Below, piece after piece: positions 1-10,036 of a stretch of DNA of 42,421 nt. Each line of letters begins with the position of its first letter. The first letter of the stretch is position 1. The position numbers and the translations under genes are program-made. Below the pieces are notes generated by a model. That model made no database searches. It was not told the origin of the DNA and saw only the letters and a program-made list of their open reading frames with translations. The stretch spans positions 1 to 42,421 of the forward strand of contig JANQPP010000150.1 of the NCBI GenBank assembly GCA_028289405.1, read 5' to 3'. This DNA comes from Pirellulales bacterium (lineage in GTDB: Bacteria; Planctomycetota; Planctomycetia; Pirellulales; JANQPP01).

Positions 1-426
1 GGCGGACCGCGGCCCGATATCGGCGTGCTGCGGAGCGACGACCATGGCAAAACGTGGCGTTCGATCGCGAAGGGGCTCCCTTCCGACTTCGGCTTTCCCA
101 TCGTCGTGCATCCGCACGATCCGGATGTCGTGTATGTCGTGCCGCTCACGCCCGAGACCCGCACTTGTCCCAACGGGGCTCCGGCGGTCTGGCGGAGCCA
201 AAACGGAGGCAAATCGTGGCAGCGAAAAGCCAAAGGCATGCCCAAGAAAGACAGCTACTTCACCGTGTTGCGGGACGCCATGGATATCGACGAGATGGAG
301 TCGCCCGCCCTCTATTTCGGCACCACCACTGGTCAGCTTTGGCTGGGCCGCGATGGCGGCGAGGAATGGGAATGCATCTTCGATTCTCTTCCGCCCATCA
401 ACTGCGTGAAGGTCGCCGTGGTGTAA
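1..426 (+). CDS. BNR/sortilin-like repeat protein, 3' end only
   Basis: The reading frame is open from the first base of the window and ends at TAA 424-426, so only the C-terminal 141 residues are present. Two Asp-box (BNR) motifs are readable: SDDHGKTW near the start and SQNGGKSW in the middle, and a third degenerate one, GRDGGEEW, near the end. Such boxes mark blades of beta-propellers in sialidase-like, sortilin-like and photosystem-assembly-type proteins. Planctomycetes carry many such propellers annotated as exo-alpha-sialidase or glycosyl hydrolase without a proven substrate. No catalytic residues can be assigned from this fragment, so a structural or binding propeller is as likely as an enzyme. 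The next gene starts 124 bp downstream on the same strand. Confidence 0.75.
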   Translation, partial: GGPRPDIGVLRSDDHGKTWRSIAKGLPSDFGFPIVVHPHDPDVVYVVPLTPETRTCPNGAPAVWRSQNGGKSWQRKAKGMPKKDSYFTVLRDAMDIDEMESPALYFGTTTGQLWLGRDGGEEWECIFDSLPPINCVKVAVV

Positions 427-550
427 GGGCACACCTCCAACAGATGCTCGAAGCGTTTTCCGAGGAAGGACACGCGAAGCTGTGATAAAATGATGGCCAT
501 CCGGGAAGTTCCCGCATCCTGATCCATTTTGTCATCAAGGTAGGGAAGAG

Positions 551-1483
551 ATGGCCATGATATTTCGACGATTGTATTATTGGTGGTTATGCACTCTCCT
601 CGTTGCGTTAGGGAGTAGCTCGGCCTTTGGCGGCGTGGTGCGTTACCGCGTCGATTTCGATTCCACGTGGAGCGCGGAAACGCATCCGGACGATTTCCCT
701 ACCGCCAATCCGCACTTCTCGCGGCTCATCGGCGGCACGCATTCGGCCGAGGTCGAATTTTGGGCGCCGGGCGGCATGGCCACGCGGGGCATCGAAGTCA
801 TGGCCGAGAACGGCGTGCCCAGCTTTTTGGCGGACGAAGTGACCGCCGAAGTGACGGGTGGCCGAGCCGGCAGCGTGGTCCAAGGGACCGGCATTGGACG
901 GTCTCCCGGCAGTGGCTTCGCTTTCGTGGAACCAGACCCCGAGTTTCCGCTGGTGACGCTCGTCTCCATGATCGCTCCCAGCCCCGATTGGTTCGTGGGC
1001 GTGCACGGCTTGAACCTGCTCGGGGATGGCCGCTGGCGGGAAACGTTGACGGTCGATCTCTTGCCCTACGACGCGGGAACCGATAGCGGCGTGACGTATC
1101 GTTCGCCCGACGCGGACACGCAGCCCCGCGAACCGATCCACCTGCTCACCGATTTTCCCTTCGAAGGCACCGGCCCCTTGGGCACGTTCACCTTCACGTT
1201 GCTCCCGCCCGAGTTGCCGGGCGACCTGGACGGAAACGGAGCGGTCGAGCTGGCTGATTTTACGGAGCTCAGGGAACGTTTTGGCCAGCAGACATTGCGG
1301 GCCTCCTCGGAGGGGGACTTCGATCAAAATGGTGTGGTCGATCTCCGCGACTTCGGCATCTTGAAAGAGAATTTTGGTGCCGTGGCCGTGCCCGAACCGA
1401 GTAGCCTCCTATTGCTCTCGTTGGCAGCGCTGGCTTTCTGGCGTTTCGCCAAGCGGCCGAGCATCCTTCCGCAAAACTCCTGA
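551..1483 (+). CDS. Secreted protein with dockerin-like repeat and PEP-CTERM tail
   Basis: A 310-residue protein with a purine-rich GGGAAGAG just before ATG 551. It has an N-terminal signal peptide (about residues 1-28, hydrophobic core LCTLLVALG), a body of about 190 residues that I do not recognise, two EF-hand-like dockerin type I repeats at about 223-276 (GDLDGNGAVELADF and GDFDQNGVVDLRDF), and a C-terminal sorting signal at about 279-303: VPEPSS, a hydrophobic helix, then FAKR. PEP-CTERM tails are recognised by exosortases and are known to go with secretion into an extracellular matrix. Dockerin-like repeats bind calcium and, in planctomycetes, often sit just before the PEP motif. Cargo role unknown. 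The following gene starts 17 bp downstream and may be cotranscribed. Confidence 0.85.
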   Translation: MAMIFRRLYYWWLCTLLVALGSSSAFGGVVRYRVDFDSTWSAETHPDDFPTANPHFSRLIGGTHSAEVEFWAPGGMATRGIEVMAENGVPSFLADEVTAEVTGGRAGSVVQGTGIGRSPGSGFAFVEPDPEFPLVTLVSMIAPSPDWFVGVHGLNLLGDGRWRETLTVDLLPYDAGTDSGVTYRSPDADTQPREPIHLLTDFPFEGTGPLGTFTFTLLPPELPGDLDGNGAVELADFTELRERFGQQTLRASSEGDFDQNGVVDLRDFGILKENFGAVAVPEPSSLLLLSLAALAFWRFAKRPSILPQNS

Positions 1484-1499
1484 ACAACCTGCCAGTCTA

Positions 1500-4388
1500 A
1501 TGCTTGATCCAAGTTTCTCATTGCGTGGCGTCGCGCACTCACTCGGCGCGTGGCTTTCCCGGCTGATGGTTATCTGCGTCACACTACTTGTGTTGCCAGT
1601 CTCCACGGTCGTCGGCGCCGAAACCGAGAACGCCGCGCTCGCCGTGCTGGAAGCGCATTGCACGAAGTGCCACAACCCTGATGAGAAGAAAGGGGAACTC
1701 GATCTCACCACACGGGAAACGGCACTCACCGGCGGAGACAGTGGCGCGGCGCTCACCGCCGAACAACCGGCCGAGAGCCTGCTCTGGGAACGGATTGCCA
1801 CTGAGGAGATGCCGCCCACCGAGTCGCTGCCCCAGGCGGCACGCGAAGTGATCCGTGCGTGGCTGGACGCCGGCGCAAGCTGGGAACGCACATTGCAGGC
1901 TCCGAAACCGGCCAAGAAAACCGAAGAGGCCTGGTACCTCCGCCCACTCACCGCCGTCGAGCCGCCAGTGAAAGATATTCCCGAGGAATGGGCCGGGCAT
2001 CCGATCGACCGTTTTATCTATGCCCGTCTGTACCAGCAAGGTTTGGAGCCGGCGCCCTTGGCGGACCGCCGCACGCTGATCCGCCGCGCCACGTACGACT
2101 TGACCGGCCTTCCGCCGACTCCGGAAGAAATCGAGGCGTTCGTGGACGATCCCCGCGAGGACGAAGAGGCTTACGAGGCACTGCTGTTGCGGCTCTTGCA
2201 ATCCCCCCATTACGGGGAGCGTTGGGGGCGGCACTGGTTGGACGTGATCCGCTTCGGCGAAAGCCATGGCTACGAGCAGAATCATCTGCGAGACAACGCT
2301 TGGCCCTTTCGCGATTACGTGATCCGCACCTTCAATGAGGACAAGCCGTTCGATCAATTCGTGCTGGAACAGCTTGCCGGGGACCAGATCGCCGCCGGCG
2401 ATCCTGATGTGGAGGTCGCCACCGGCTTTCTCGTGGCGGGCACGCATGACACGGTCGGCATCTCCAATCTGGAAGGGCAGTTGCAACAGCGTGCCAACGA
2501 TCTGGACGATATCCTCTCCACGACTGCCGCCGCTTTCTTGGGGCTTACTCTCAACTGCGCCCGCTGCCACGACCACAAATTTGACCCGCTCTCTCAGGAA
2601 GACTATTACCGCTGGCAATCGATCTTCGCCGGCGTGCGGCACGGTTCCCGCGAGTGGGCCGCGCCGGATGCGGAACAAGCCCGGCACAGCACGCTCCGGC
2701 CCTTGCGGGAACGCCAGGAACAAGTGGAAGATCAACTCGCCGCGCTGCAAGAGGAAGGGCAGGAGCGAGTTGTAGCCCAACGCGAGGAGTTGCTCGAACG
2801 TTTCACACACCCTGCCGTGGATCCCCTGGGAACGGAGGAGACGTTCGAGTCGGTTACGGCCCGTTATGTACGCATGACGATTGCAGCCACCAGCGGGGGC
2901 GCGCCTGTGCTGGACGAATTCGAGGTGTGGACCACCGGGGAGACGCCCCGCAACGTGGCTCTGGCATCGTCCGGGGCAACCGTCTCCGCGCGAGCGACGC
3001 GCACCGACGACGGTGATCCCGAATTCTATTCGGCCAAACATCTAATCGACGGCGAACTCGGTGAGCAGTGGATCTCCGGCGAAGGAGGGCGGGGGCAATT
3101 CACGATCACGCTGGCCGAAGAAACGCAAATTGGACGTATCTACTGGTCTCGTGACCGGCAGGGTGCGTATCGGAGCAGCGTGCCCACCGAGTATGTGATC
3201 GAGGTCTCGCGTGACGGCGAAAAATGGCAAACCATCGCCGATGCAGAACATCGACGCCCGTATACAGAAGAGTTGCTTGAAGAGGCTTTGCTGGAAGCGG
3301 TGTGGACCGAGGAGGAGCACCAGCGCCTGGCCGATTTGCGCTCCGCCCAGGCCGAAGTGAGACAAGCCCTCCGCGCGATCCCGCCGCTCCCCACCGCCTA
3401 TGTGGGCAACTTCGAACAGCCGGAGCAGCCGACGCATCTGCTCGTTCGCGGCAATCCGATGGATGAGGGAGACGTCGTCGCACCCGGCAGCCTGGGCGCG
3501 CTGGCCGGAATCGTGCCGGAATTCGTGCTCGACCCCCAATCGCCGGAAGGGGAGCGTCGTCTGGCATTAGCCCGCTGGCTGACCCATGACGATAACCCGC
3601 TCGCGCCCCGCGTCTGGGCAAATCGCGTGTGGCATTACCACTTCGGCCGTGGGCTCGTGGCCACGCCGAGCGACTTCGGTGAAAACGGGATTCCTCCCTC
3701 GCATCCGGAGCTGCTCGATTGGCTCGCGAGCCGCGTGCGGCAACTCGGCTGGCGGCTCAAACCGCTGCATTTGGAGATCATGCGGACCCGCGCCTACCGC
3801 CAAGCCAGCACGTTCCATGAAGAGAACGCGGCCCGGGACGCGGACGCGGTCTACCTGTGGCGATTTCGCCCCCGCCGGCTCACCGCTGAAGAGGTCCGGG
3901 ACACGGTGTTGGCCGTGTCGTGCAAGCTGGACCGTTCCCAGGGCGGCCCCGGTTTTCGCCTGTACCGCTACACTGTGGACAACGTGGCCACTTATTATCC
4001 GATCGAAGAATTCGGCCCCGAAACGTTCCGCCGTGGGGTGTACCATCAGGCGGCGCGGTCGGTGAAGCCCGACCTTTTGGGCGAGTTCGACTGTCCGGAT
4101 TGTTCACTCCCCGCGCCCCGCCGGGAAATGACCACGTCTCCCCTGCAGGCATTGAGCATGCTGCACGGAAAGTTCGTGTTGGGGCAGGCAGACTTTGTCG
4201 CCCAGCGGATCGCGGAAGAAATACCGCACGACATTCCGGCCCAAGTCCGCCGCGCGTATGTCTTGGCGCTCGGCCGGCCCGCGGAAGATCACGAAACGCA
4301 GGCCGCCGCACAGCTTGTCCAGCAACATGGTCTTTCGGCGCTTTGCCGCGCGCTCTTCAACCTGCATGAGTTTGTCTATGTCCGCTAA
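1500..4388 (+). CDS. PSD1/DUF1549 planctomycete cytochrome-c protein with discoidin-like insert
   Basis: A 962-residue exported protein. I start it at ATG 1500 because the residues that follow form a signal peptide ([20 protein letters not shown]); the open frame extends further upstream but through the preceding gene. Order of parts: a class I haem site CTKCH at 54-58 (planctomycete cytochrome-c domain); DUF1549 from about 165 ([12 protein letters not shown]) to a second Cxx[14 protein letters not shown], near 352; a beta-rich segment at about 450-580 resembling an F5/8 type C (discoidin) carbohydrate-binding module ([29 protein letters not shown]); then DUF1553/PSD1 to the end ([24 protein letters not shown]). 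This architecture is typical of Planctomycetota and is always found near DUF1501 genes; the biochemical role is unproven, with links to sulfated polysaccharide use suggested in the field. Its last 11 bases overlap the next start. Confidence 0.9.
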   Translation: MLDPSFSLRGVAHSLGAWLSRLMVICVTLLVLPVSTVVGAETENAALAVLEAHCTKCHNPDEKKGELDLTTRETALTGGDSGAALTAEQPAESLLWERIATEEMPPTESLPQAAREVIRAWLDAGASWERTLQAPKPAKKTEEAWYLRPLTAVEPPVKDIPEEWAGHPIDRFIYARLYQQGLEPAPLADRRTLIRRATYDLTGLPPTPEEIEAFVDDPREDEEAYEALLLRLLQSPHYGERWGRHWLDVIRFGESHGYEQNHLRDNAWPFRDYVIRTFNEDKPFDQFVLEQLAGDQIAAGDPDVEVATGFLVAGTHDTVGISNLEGQLQQRANDLDDILSTTAAAFLGLTLNCARCHDHKFDPLSQEDYYRWQSIFAGVRHGSREWAAPDAEQARHSTLRPLRERQEQVEDQLAALQEEGQERVVAQREELLERFTHPAVDPLGTEETFESVTARYVRMTIAATSGGAPVLDEFEVWTTGETPRNVALASSGATVSARATRTDDGDPEFYSAKHLIDGELGEQWISGEGGRGQFTITLAEETQIGRIYWSRDRQGAYRSSVPTEYVIEVSRDGEKWQTIADAEHRRPYTEELLEEALLEAVWTEEEHQRLADLRSAQAEVRQALRAIPPLPTAYVGNFEQPEQPTHLLVRGNPMDEGDVVAPGSLGALAGIVPEFVLDPQSPEGERRLALARWLTHDDNPLAPRVWANRVWHYHFGRGLVATPSDFGENGIPPSHPELLDWLASRVRQLGWRLKPLHLEIMRTRAYRQASTFHEENAARDADAVYLWRFRPRRLTAEEVRDTVLAVSCKLDRSQGGPGFRLYRYTVDNVATYYPIEEFGPETFRRGVYHQAARSVKPDLLGEFDCPDCSLPAPRREMTTSPLQALSMLHGKFVLGQADFVAQRIAEEIPHDIPAQVRRAYVLALGRPAEDHETQAAAQLVQQHGLSALCRALFNLHEFVYVR

Positions 4389-5796
4389 TTCCATTCCCTC
4401 ACGCCGCCGGTTTTTGGCCGACTTGGGCTTCAGCTTGCCGGGAATCGCGTTGGCCACCTTGCTCGGCCGCGAACGGGCCAACGCCGCCATCGAACCGCAC
4501 TTCCCGCCTCGCGCCCGCCGTGTGCTGCACGTCTTCTGCCCGGGAGGCGTGTCGCATATCGACACTTTCGAATACAAGCCCTCCTTGGAAAAATGGCATG
4601 GCCAGCCGCTGCCGGGCGACGGCAACTTCGTTTCTTTCCAGGGGAAAAACGGCAATCTTATGCAGAGCCCCTGGAAGTTCCGCCAGCGTGGGGAATCCGG
4701 CAAGTGGATCTCGGATCTGTTGCCGAATCTTTCGCAACATGTGGACGACATGGCTTTCCTGCATGGGATGACTTCCAAATCGAACACGCACGGCCCGGCC
4801 TGTGTCTTCATGAACTCTGGCTTCGTGGCCGAGGGGTTTCCCAGCGCGGGGGCGTGGGTGAGTTACGCCCTCGGTTCGGCCAACGACAACCTGCCCACGT
4901 ACATCGCCATCCCCGACGTGCGGGGCATTCCGCCGGCGGGACCGGCCAACTGGAACGCCGGTTTTCTCCCCGCCGAACATCAGGCCATCACGCTCAATAC
5001 CGCCGAGCCGATTCGCAACCTGGCCCGGCCTCCGCAGATTTCGTCGGATGTCGATCAAGCCACCCACGCCTTCCTGCGGCAGGCCAATGCCTGGGAAGCG
5101 GAGCGTCACCCGGGTGACCGGGCCTTGGCCGCGCGGATTGCCGCCTACGAACTGGCGGGGCGGATGCAGCTTTCCGCGCCCGAAGCGGCGGACCTGGCTC
5201 AAGAATCGGCGGCGGTGCACACCCTCTACGGCACGGAAGACGCCAATCCGCTGCTGGCCGCCTATGCCCGCAACTGCCTCCTCGCCCGGCGGTTCTTGGA
5301 GCGGGGAGTCCGCTATATCACGCTCTATTGCGGATCGCGAGCCTCCGGCGTGGATGGTCTCCTCAATTGGGATGCCCACAAGACGTTAAAAGCGGACTAT
5401 GAACGGCATGGCCCGATTCTCGACCGGCCCACCGCTGCCCTGATCACGGACATGCGCGAACGGGGACTGCTGGAGGACACGCTGGTTCTCTGGACGACGG
5501 AGTTCGGTCGCATGCCCACGCACCAAGAGGGAACGGTGGGGCGCGACCATAACCCGGACGGCTTCACCGCTTGGCTCCTCGGCGCCGGAGTCAAGGGCGG
5601 CGTGAGCCACGGCGCCACCGACGAGTTCGGCCGCAAAGCGGTGGAGAACGTGACCACGGTCTACGACTTCTACGCCACCGTGCTGCATTTGCTGGGGATC
5701 GACCATACCCGCGCCACCTACTACCACAACGGCATCGAACGCCGCCTCACCGATGTCCACGGCCATGTGATCCGCGAAGTTTTGGCCGAAGCGTGA
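4378..5796 (+). CDS. DUF1501 family protein with Tat signal
   Basis: A 472-residue protein, the usual length for DUF1501. I choose ATG 4378 because it gives a twin-arginine leader, [11 protein letters not shown] followed by a hydrophobic stretch and an ANA cleavage site; an in-frame ATG at 4366 is the alternative. The start lies inside the end of the PSD1 gene (ATGTCCGCTAA), so translation is probably coupled. DUF1501 belongs to the alkaline-phosphatase/sulfatase-like fold; readable landmarks are [17 protein letters not shown] near the N-terminus (metal/nucleophile region), [16 protein letters not shown] and GRDHNPDGF in the second half. The pair PSD1-DUF1501 is a signature gene couple of planctomycetes. 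Export by Tat suggests a folded, possibly metal-containing periplasmic enzyme; substrate unknown. Confidence 0.92.
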   Translation: MSANSIPSRRRFLADLGFSLPGIALATLLGRERANAAIEPHFPPRARRVLHVFCPGGVSHIDTFEYKPSLEKWHGQPLPGDGNFVSFQGKNGNLMQSPWKFRQRGESGKWISDLLPNLSQHVDDMAFLHGMTSKSNTHGPACVFMNSGFVAEGFPSAGAWVSYALGSANDNLPTYIAIPDVRGIPPAGPANWNAGFLPAEHQAITLNTAEPIRNLARPPQISSDVDQATHAFLRQANAWEAERHPGDRALAARIAAYELAGRMQLSAPEAADLAQESAAVHTLYGTEDANPLLAAYARNCLLARRFLERGVRYITLYCGSRASGVDGLLNWDAHKTLKADYERHGPILDRPTAALITDMRERGLLEDTLVLWTTEFGRMPTHQEGTVGRDHNPDGFTAWLLGAGVKGGVSHGATDEFGRKAVENVTTVYDFYATVLHLLGIDHTRATYYHNGIERRLTDVHGHVIREVLAEA

Positions 5797-5892
5797 TCGG
5801 GTTGGAGTAACTTCATAGCCTCCGCGCTGCTCGGCCCTGCTTGGACCATCGCTACCTCCAATAGTTGATTGGACGTTTCCAGGGGATTTTTA

Positions 5893-8187
5893 ATGATTGA
5901 ACGGTTTCAACTTGTGAAAGTCGTCGGTCCGTTCGCGTCGACATCGCAGAATGCCAACGAGAAATTCGATCGTTTGACGCTGATTTACGCCGAAAATGGC
6001 CGTGGCAAGACGACGGCATCAGCAATCCTGTCTTCACTGATGCTTGGCGATCCGTCACTCGTCATGGAACGCAGGCGCCTTGGGACAGCAGACACACCGC
6101 ATGTAGTCATCAGGGCGAATGGAAATGCTACCCTGCAATTCAAGGACGGTAGCTGGGAGGGTGATGCACCGCCAATGTTGGTGTTTGATGACGCATTTGT
6201 GGACGCCAACGTGTGTTCTGGGCTCTCTGTCACGACGAACCATCGTCAGAACCTGCATGAACTCATATTTGGGGCTCAAGGCGTAAGCCTCAATGCCAAA
6301 CTTCAACAATGCGTCGATCGTAATGAAAAACATAACAAAAAACTGAGAGAGCTTGCCTCCGGGATCCCCGCCTCGGCTCGTCAGGGCCTGACACTCGATA
6401 TGTTCTGCGCGATCCCCGTCCCGGAAGACATTGACGAGCAGCTTCAGTCCACAGAGCGTAACCTGGCAGCGTTGAAACAAAGCGACGAAATCCAGGAAAC
6501 TCCTGCCTTTCCCGAGCTGTCGTTACCCGACATTGATCTCGATGGCCTCGAAGGGCTTCTTGCCCGAGATATTGACGACCTTGGCACCGATGCTGTCGCC
6601 GCAGTTCAACAGCACGCGGCGAAAATTGGCAGCGGCGGCGAGGACTGGCTTGCATCCGGCATGACACGTGCCGAGGAATCTGACGGCGAAGGAAACTGCC
6701 CATTCTGCGGTCAAGATTTGTCAAGCTCCAATCTGTTCATACATCTTCAAGGGTATTTTGGTCAGGCTTACAAGGACTTGAAGTCGGTGATCGCGGACCG
6801 ATTGAGAACCTTCTTGCAAATTCACTCAGGTGAAGCTACCGCAGCTTTCGAAAGAGATGTCCGTGTCACTGTTGAACGCCGAACTTTCTGGTCGTCGTTC
6901 TGCGATGTTCCAGAGGTATCTATCGACACTGCAGAAATCGCTCAGTGCTGGAAAGCCATGCGAGAGCAAGTCCATCTACTTTTGGTTGCGAAGCAACAAT
7001 CCCCATTGGAGCGAATTTCGCTGCCAATGGACTTGTCCGACAAGGTGGCATTATACAAAGTCCACTGCGACGCAATCGCGAAGCTGAATAGTCAACTGAA
7101 GGAGTGCCGTGAAGCCATTGACGCTGTAAAAGAGAAGGCCCGGGCAGGGAATTTGTCAGCCGTCAAAGCAGATCATGCACGATTGCGCGCCGCAAAGCAG
7201 AGGGGCGAAGAGCACATCTCCGCAGCGTGCGACGCATATCTTGCTGAGAAAGAAAAGAAGGCGGAGACTGAGGAAAACCGTAATGCGATAAAAGAACAAC
7301 TTAAAATCCATCGAGAGATAATTTTTCCAAAGTACGAGTCGGCCATCAACGCCTATCTGCAGAAGTTCAACGCGACTTTCCGCTTATCGTCCGTCAAGGC
7401 AACAGACACGCGCGGAGGCCCGACCTGCAACTACGGCGTACTGGTTGATAATTCCACCGAGCCGATCGATGTCGCGGCTCCTGCTGGGAAAGGACCCTCG
7501 TTCAAAACCGCGCTCAGCTCCGGTGATCGAAACACACTTGCCCTTGCCTTCTTTCTGGCTACGGTCGACGACCATCCACAGCTTGCAGCGCTTGTCGTGG
7601 TGATTGACGATCCCATCAATAGCCTAGACGACCATCGCACCGTCGTCACAGCAATGGCGGTGCGGAACCTCTTGCAGCGAGTTAATCAAGTGATCATGCT
7701 GTCACACAACAAGCCATTTCTTTGCCAGTTGTGGGAGTTTACAGAAAACAGTGAGCGAGCAGCGTACGAGATTCAGCGGGTCGGGTCTGGATCAGAGTTG
7801 GCCAGTTGGGATGTCACACGAGACTGTGTTACAGAGCATGACAAGCGGCATGCCATGTTGGAAAAGTTCATGGATGATGGTCACGAAAACCCGCGTGAGG
7901 TAGCAAAAGCGATTCGCCCTCACTTGGAAGCCTTTTGCCGTGTTGCCTACCCAAAGTGGTTTGGACTCAGCCAGCTTCTCGGACAATTCTGTGGGCTTTG
8001 TGAACAACGGATTGGGCAGAGCGATCAGATACTGTCACCGAGTGACACGGAAGAATTGAAAGATCTCAAGGACTACGCGAATCGCTTTCATCACGACACT
8101 AATCTATCCCGGCAGACTGAGTTGATCAACGAAACAGAACTAGTCGGTTTTGTCAAAAAAACCCTGAAGTTTACGCGGCGTCCATAG
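5893..8187 (+). CDS. RloC-like ABC-ATPase with zinc hook, candidate anticodon nuclease
   Basis: A 764-residue protein started at ATG 5893, preceded by AGGGGA at good spacing (a TTG at 5869 is less likely). The N-terminus is a split ABC/SMC-type ATPase of the AAA_13 class: Walker A AENGRGKTT at 33-41, signature LSSGDRNT at 541-548, Walker B VVVIDDP with Asp572, His605 as H-loop (MLSHNK). Between the halves is a helical, charged coiled-coil insert carrying CPFC at 269-272, a zinc-hook motif. The C-terminus has IRPHLE (Arg675, Glu679) and NRFHHD (His733/734). PrrC and RloC anticodon nucleases use an Arg-x3-Glu...His triad, and RloC alone adds a zinc hook, so I infer an RloC-like tRNA-cleaving phage-defence protein. 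The Glu-His gap (54) is longer than in PrrC (32), so the nuclease assignment is tentative. Base composition is visibly more AT-rich than neighbours, suggesting acquisition by transfer. No restriction genes are adjacent. Confidence 0.75.
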   Translation: MIERFQLVKVVGPFASTSQNANEKFDRLTLIYAENGRGKTTASAILSSLMLGDPSLVMERRRLGTADTPHVVIRANGNATLQFKDGSWEGDAPPMLVFDDAFVDANVCSGLSVTTNHRQNLHELIFGAQGVSLNAKLQQCVDRNEKHNKKLRELASGIPASARQGLTLDMFCAIPVPEDIDEQLQSTERNLAALKQSDEIQETPAFPELSLPDIDLDGLEGLLARDIDDLGTDAVAAVQQHAAKIGSGGEDWLASGMTRAEESDGEGNCPFCGQDLSSSNLFIHLQGYFGQAYKDLKSVIADRLRTFLQIHSGEATAAFERDVRVTVERRTFWSSFCDVPEVSIDTAEIAQCWKAMREQVHLLLVAKQQSPLERISLPMDLSDKVALYKVHCDAIAKLNSQLKECREAIDAVKEKARAGNLSAVKADHARLRAAKQRGEEHISAACDAYLAEKEKKAETEENRNAIKEQLKIHREIIFPKYESAINAYLQKFNATFRLSSVKATDTRGGPTCNYGVLVDNSTEPIDVAAPAGKGPSFKTALSSGDRNTLALAFFLATVDDHPQLAALVVVIDDPINSLDDHRTVVTAMAVRNLLQRVNQVIMLSHNKPFLCQLWEFTENSERAAYEIQRVGSGSELASWDVTRDCVTEHDKRHAMLEKFMDDGHENPREVAKAIRPHLEAFCRVAYPKWFGLSQLLGQFCGLCEQRIGQSDQILSPSDTEELKDLKDYANRFHHDTNLSRQTELINETELVGFVKKTLKFTRRP

Positions 8188-8192
8188 TTTTG

Positions 8193-8229
8193 AGGCTCTA
8201 CGGCCGCTGCTGGCTTGCTGGAAGTTTCG
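8193..8229 (+). repeat. Degenerate copy of the CTGCTAGC hairpin repeat
   Basis: GGCTC followed by CTGCTGGCTTGCTGGAAG resembles the perfect hairpin repeat at 13611-13636 (GGCTC...CTGCTAGCTTGCTAG) but has lost dyad symmetry. It lies just downstream of the RloC-like gene. Read as a decayed dispersed repeat; low certainty because the match is short. Confidence 0.35.
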
Positions 8230-8297
8230 GCAGGTTGGATGCTTGCTACACAACACCACCGCCGTCGGGGTTGCCACGACCTCGTCTCGCCGCGTTC

Positions 8298-8318
8298 CCT
8301 GGGTGACGAGCACCCAGG
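8298..8318. repeat. REP-like hairpin CCTGGGTG-ACGAG-CACCCAGG, copy 1
   Basis: Perfect 8 bp inverted arms with a 5-base loop. A near copy, with the preceding CGCCGC and following GC also conserved, lies at 10693-10713. It occupies the gap between the RloC-like and DUF418 genes (8188-8469), where I see no gene. It could act as a terminator or be a dispersed palindromic repeat. Confidence 0.6.
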
Positions 8319-8469
8319 CGACATGCGCTGAGTGGCGGGCACACACGCCTACACTCGTTCCACAAGGCGGAATGCGCCACCAATTGGACACGCAAGATGC
8401 CTACGGAGATAATTGGTGTCACGTCAACCACGCAGAATAGAAGTTTGACATGCACAGGAAGACCGCCGC

Positions 8470-9702
8470 ATGACCTCCGAGACCGAGCAAGAAGCGGTGC
8501 AAACCCCTGCCGCACCGGTCGGCGAACCGCAGCGCATCCGCTCGCTCGACGTCCTCCGCGGCTTCGCACTGTTCGGCGTGCTGGTGATGAACATGCAGGC
8601 CTTCGCGGACGTGTTCGCCGTCTACATGAATCCGTTTGCCGTCGGCGAGATTTCCAGGCTTGACTACGCCTGTTGGTGCGTTAATCACGTCCTCGCCGAC
8701 GGAAAGTTCATCACGATCTTCTCGATGCTGTTCGGTGCGGGCATCGCCTTGATGGCCGCGCGGGCGCGGGAACGGGCGGGGCGTTCGGCGGGCGTGCATT
8801 ACCGCCGGATGTTCTGGCTGATGCTGTTCGGACTGGCGCACTCGCTGCTGATCTGGAACGGCGACATCCTGTTCACCTACGGCTTGGTCGGCCTCGTGGC
8901 CTATTGGTTCTGCCGCCTGCGGCCCTGGATCCAGATCGCGATCGCCATGGTCTTGCTGCTAATCCCCGCCCTCATCCTCTCCTTCATGCACCACATGCCC
9001 GCCGAGGACCTCGAACAGATGCGGGAGATATGGGCCCCGACGCCCGAGTATGTCGAATCGATCCGCACCGCGATGCTCGGCGGTTGGCTCGACCAACTGC
9101 CGGTCCGCGTCGAAGGCTGGATCGAGATGTTCGGTTTCCTGTATGTGTTCGGCTGGCGCGTGCTTGCCTGCATGTTGCTGGGCATGGCGATGTTCACCCG
9201 CGACGTGTTCTCGGCGACGCGGAGCCGAAGATTCTACATCGCGCTCGTCGTGATCGGCTTCGGCGCGGGGCTGCCGCTCGCGAGCTGGGGAATCCACGAC
9301 CACGAAATCCACGGCTGGGATATGGTCCGCTGCATGGGCGTGGGCAGTCTGTTCAACTATTTCGGCAGTCTGCTGGCCGCGTTCGGCTGGATCGGCGTGG
9401 TCATGCTGGTGTGTCGCTCCGGCGCGCTATCCGGGGCGCGCCGCCGCCTTGGCGCGGTCGGCCAGATGGCATTCACGAACTACATCATGCACAGCGTGAT
9501 TTGCACGACGATCTACAACGGCCACGGCCTCGGCCTGTTCGGCCAGGTCGATCGCTTTTGGCAGCAGGTGTTGAGCGTCGCGATCTTCGCTCTGCAACTG
9601 TGGTACTCGCCGCCGTGGCTCGCGCGGTTCCGCTTCGGCCCGCTCGAGTGGCTGTGGCGCAGCCTGACCTACTGGCGCCGACAGCCGTTCCGTCGCGCCT
9701 GA
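8470..9702 (+). CDS. DUF418 family membrane protein (YeiB-like)
   Basis: A 410-residue multi-pass membrane protein, ATG 8470 preceded by AGGAAG at 9-14 bases. The start of the mature protein carries the family hallmark IRSLDVLRGFALFGVLVMNM, followed by about ten hydrophobic segments. The C-terminal DUF418 half includes GAVGQMAFTNYIMHSVICTTIYNGHGLGLFG and ends with the usual LWYSPPWLARFRFGPLEWLWRSLTYWR. Related YeiB-like proteins are distantly related to acyltransferase-type membrane proteins (heparan-alpha-glucosaminide N-acetyltransferase-like), but no substrate is established. It stands alone between repeats, so context adds little. Composition is GC-rich, unlike the RloC-like gene upstream and DUF2200 gene downstream. 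Confidence 0.9.
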   Translation: MTSETEQEAVQTPAAPVGEPQRIRSLDVLRGFALFGVLVMNMQAFADVFAVYMNPFAVGEISRLDYACWCVNHVLADGKFITIFSMLFGAGIALMAARARERAGRSAGVHYRRMFWLMLFGLAHSLLIWNGDILFTYGLVGLVAYWFCRLRPWIQIAIAMVLLLIPALILSFMHHMPAEDLEQMREIWAPTPEYVESIRTAMLGGWLDQLPVRVEGWIEMFGFLYVFGWRVLACMLLGMAMFTRDVFSATRSRRFYIALVVIGFGAGLPLASWGIHDHEIHGWDMVRCMGVGSLFNYFGSLLAAFGWIGVVMLVCRSGALSGARRRLGAVGQMAFTNYIMHSVICTTIYNGHGLGLFGQVDRFWQQVLSVAIFALQLWYSPPWLARFRFGPLEWLWRSLTYWRRQPFRRA

Positions 9703-10036
9703 CGGTTCGCAGTTGCCAGCGCGGCGCGACGTTGAGGCTATCGCCCTCGCTCCGTCCGCACAGCGAAGATCCCCGAAACCTAACCATTCATACCGAATGG
9801 TATAACTTTTTGATGCGGGTCACCACGCCACATCAAGTTTTCTCTTTCCGTCCGGTCCGGTAAAAATCAACCTTGATCGGCCCTCGTTTTGAGGTAGCCA
9901 TTCGTCGCAATGCACATACGCACACTTGATTAAGCGATCTCCCCAAAAACGGGGAGCAGGGGTAATTTATTAGTTATCCGGCTGGCGTTGAATTGACCAC
10001 TAACTTTTTCAATAACCGACCGAACACTGAACTGCC
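9703..10036. other. Intergenic 334 bp, no gene seen
   Basis: The spacer between the DUF418 and DUF2200 genes turns sharply AT-richer after about 9780. It holds a double palindrome at 9783-9802 (separate entry). I see no convincing ORF or RNA gene. The change of composition marks the start of the low-GC DUF2200 segment. Confidence 0.5.
9783..9802. promoter_or_regulatory. Overlapping palindromes, possible operator
   Basis: Two inverted repeats share the same bases: ACCATTC...GAATGGT (9783-9801) and ATACC-GAAT-GGTAT (9789-9802). Compact nested dyads of this size are typical of repressor operators such as those of the TetR class, but no regulator gene is nearby. It could instead be a remnant of a mobile end. 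Confidence 0.25.

Noticed and set aside
1374..1499. N-terminal extension of the PSD1 gene
   Set aside because: It overlaps the PEP-CTERM tail of the preceding gene and would bury the signal peptide that begins at 1500.
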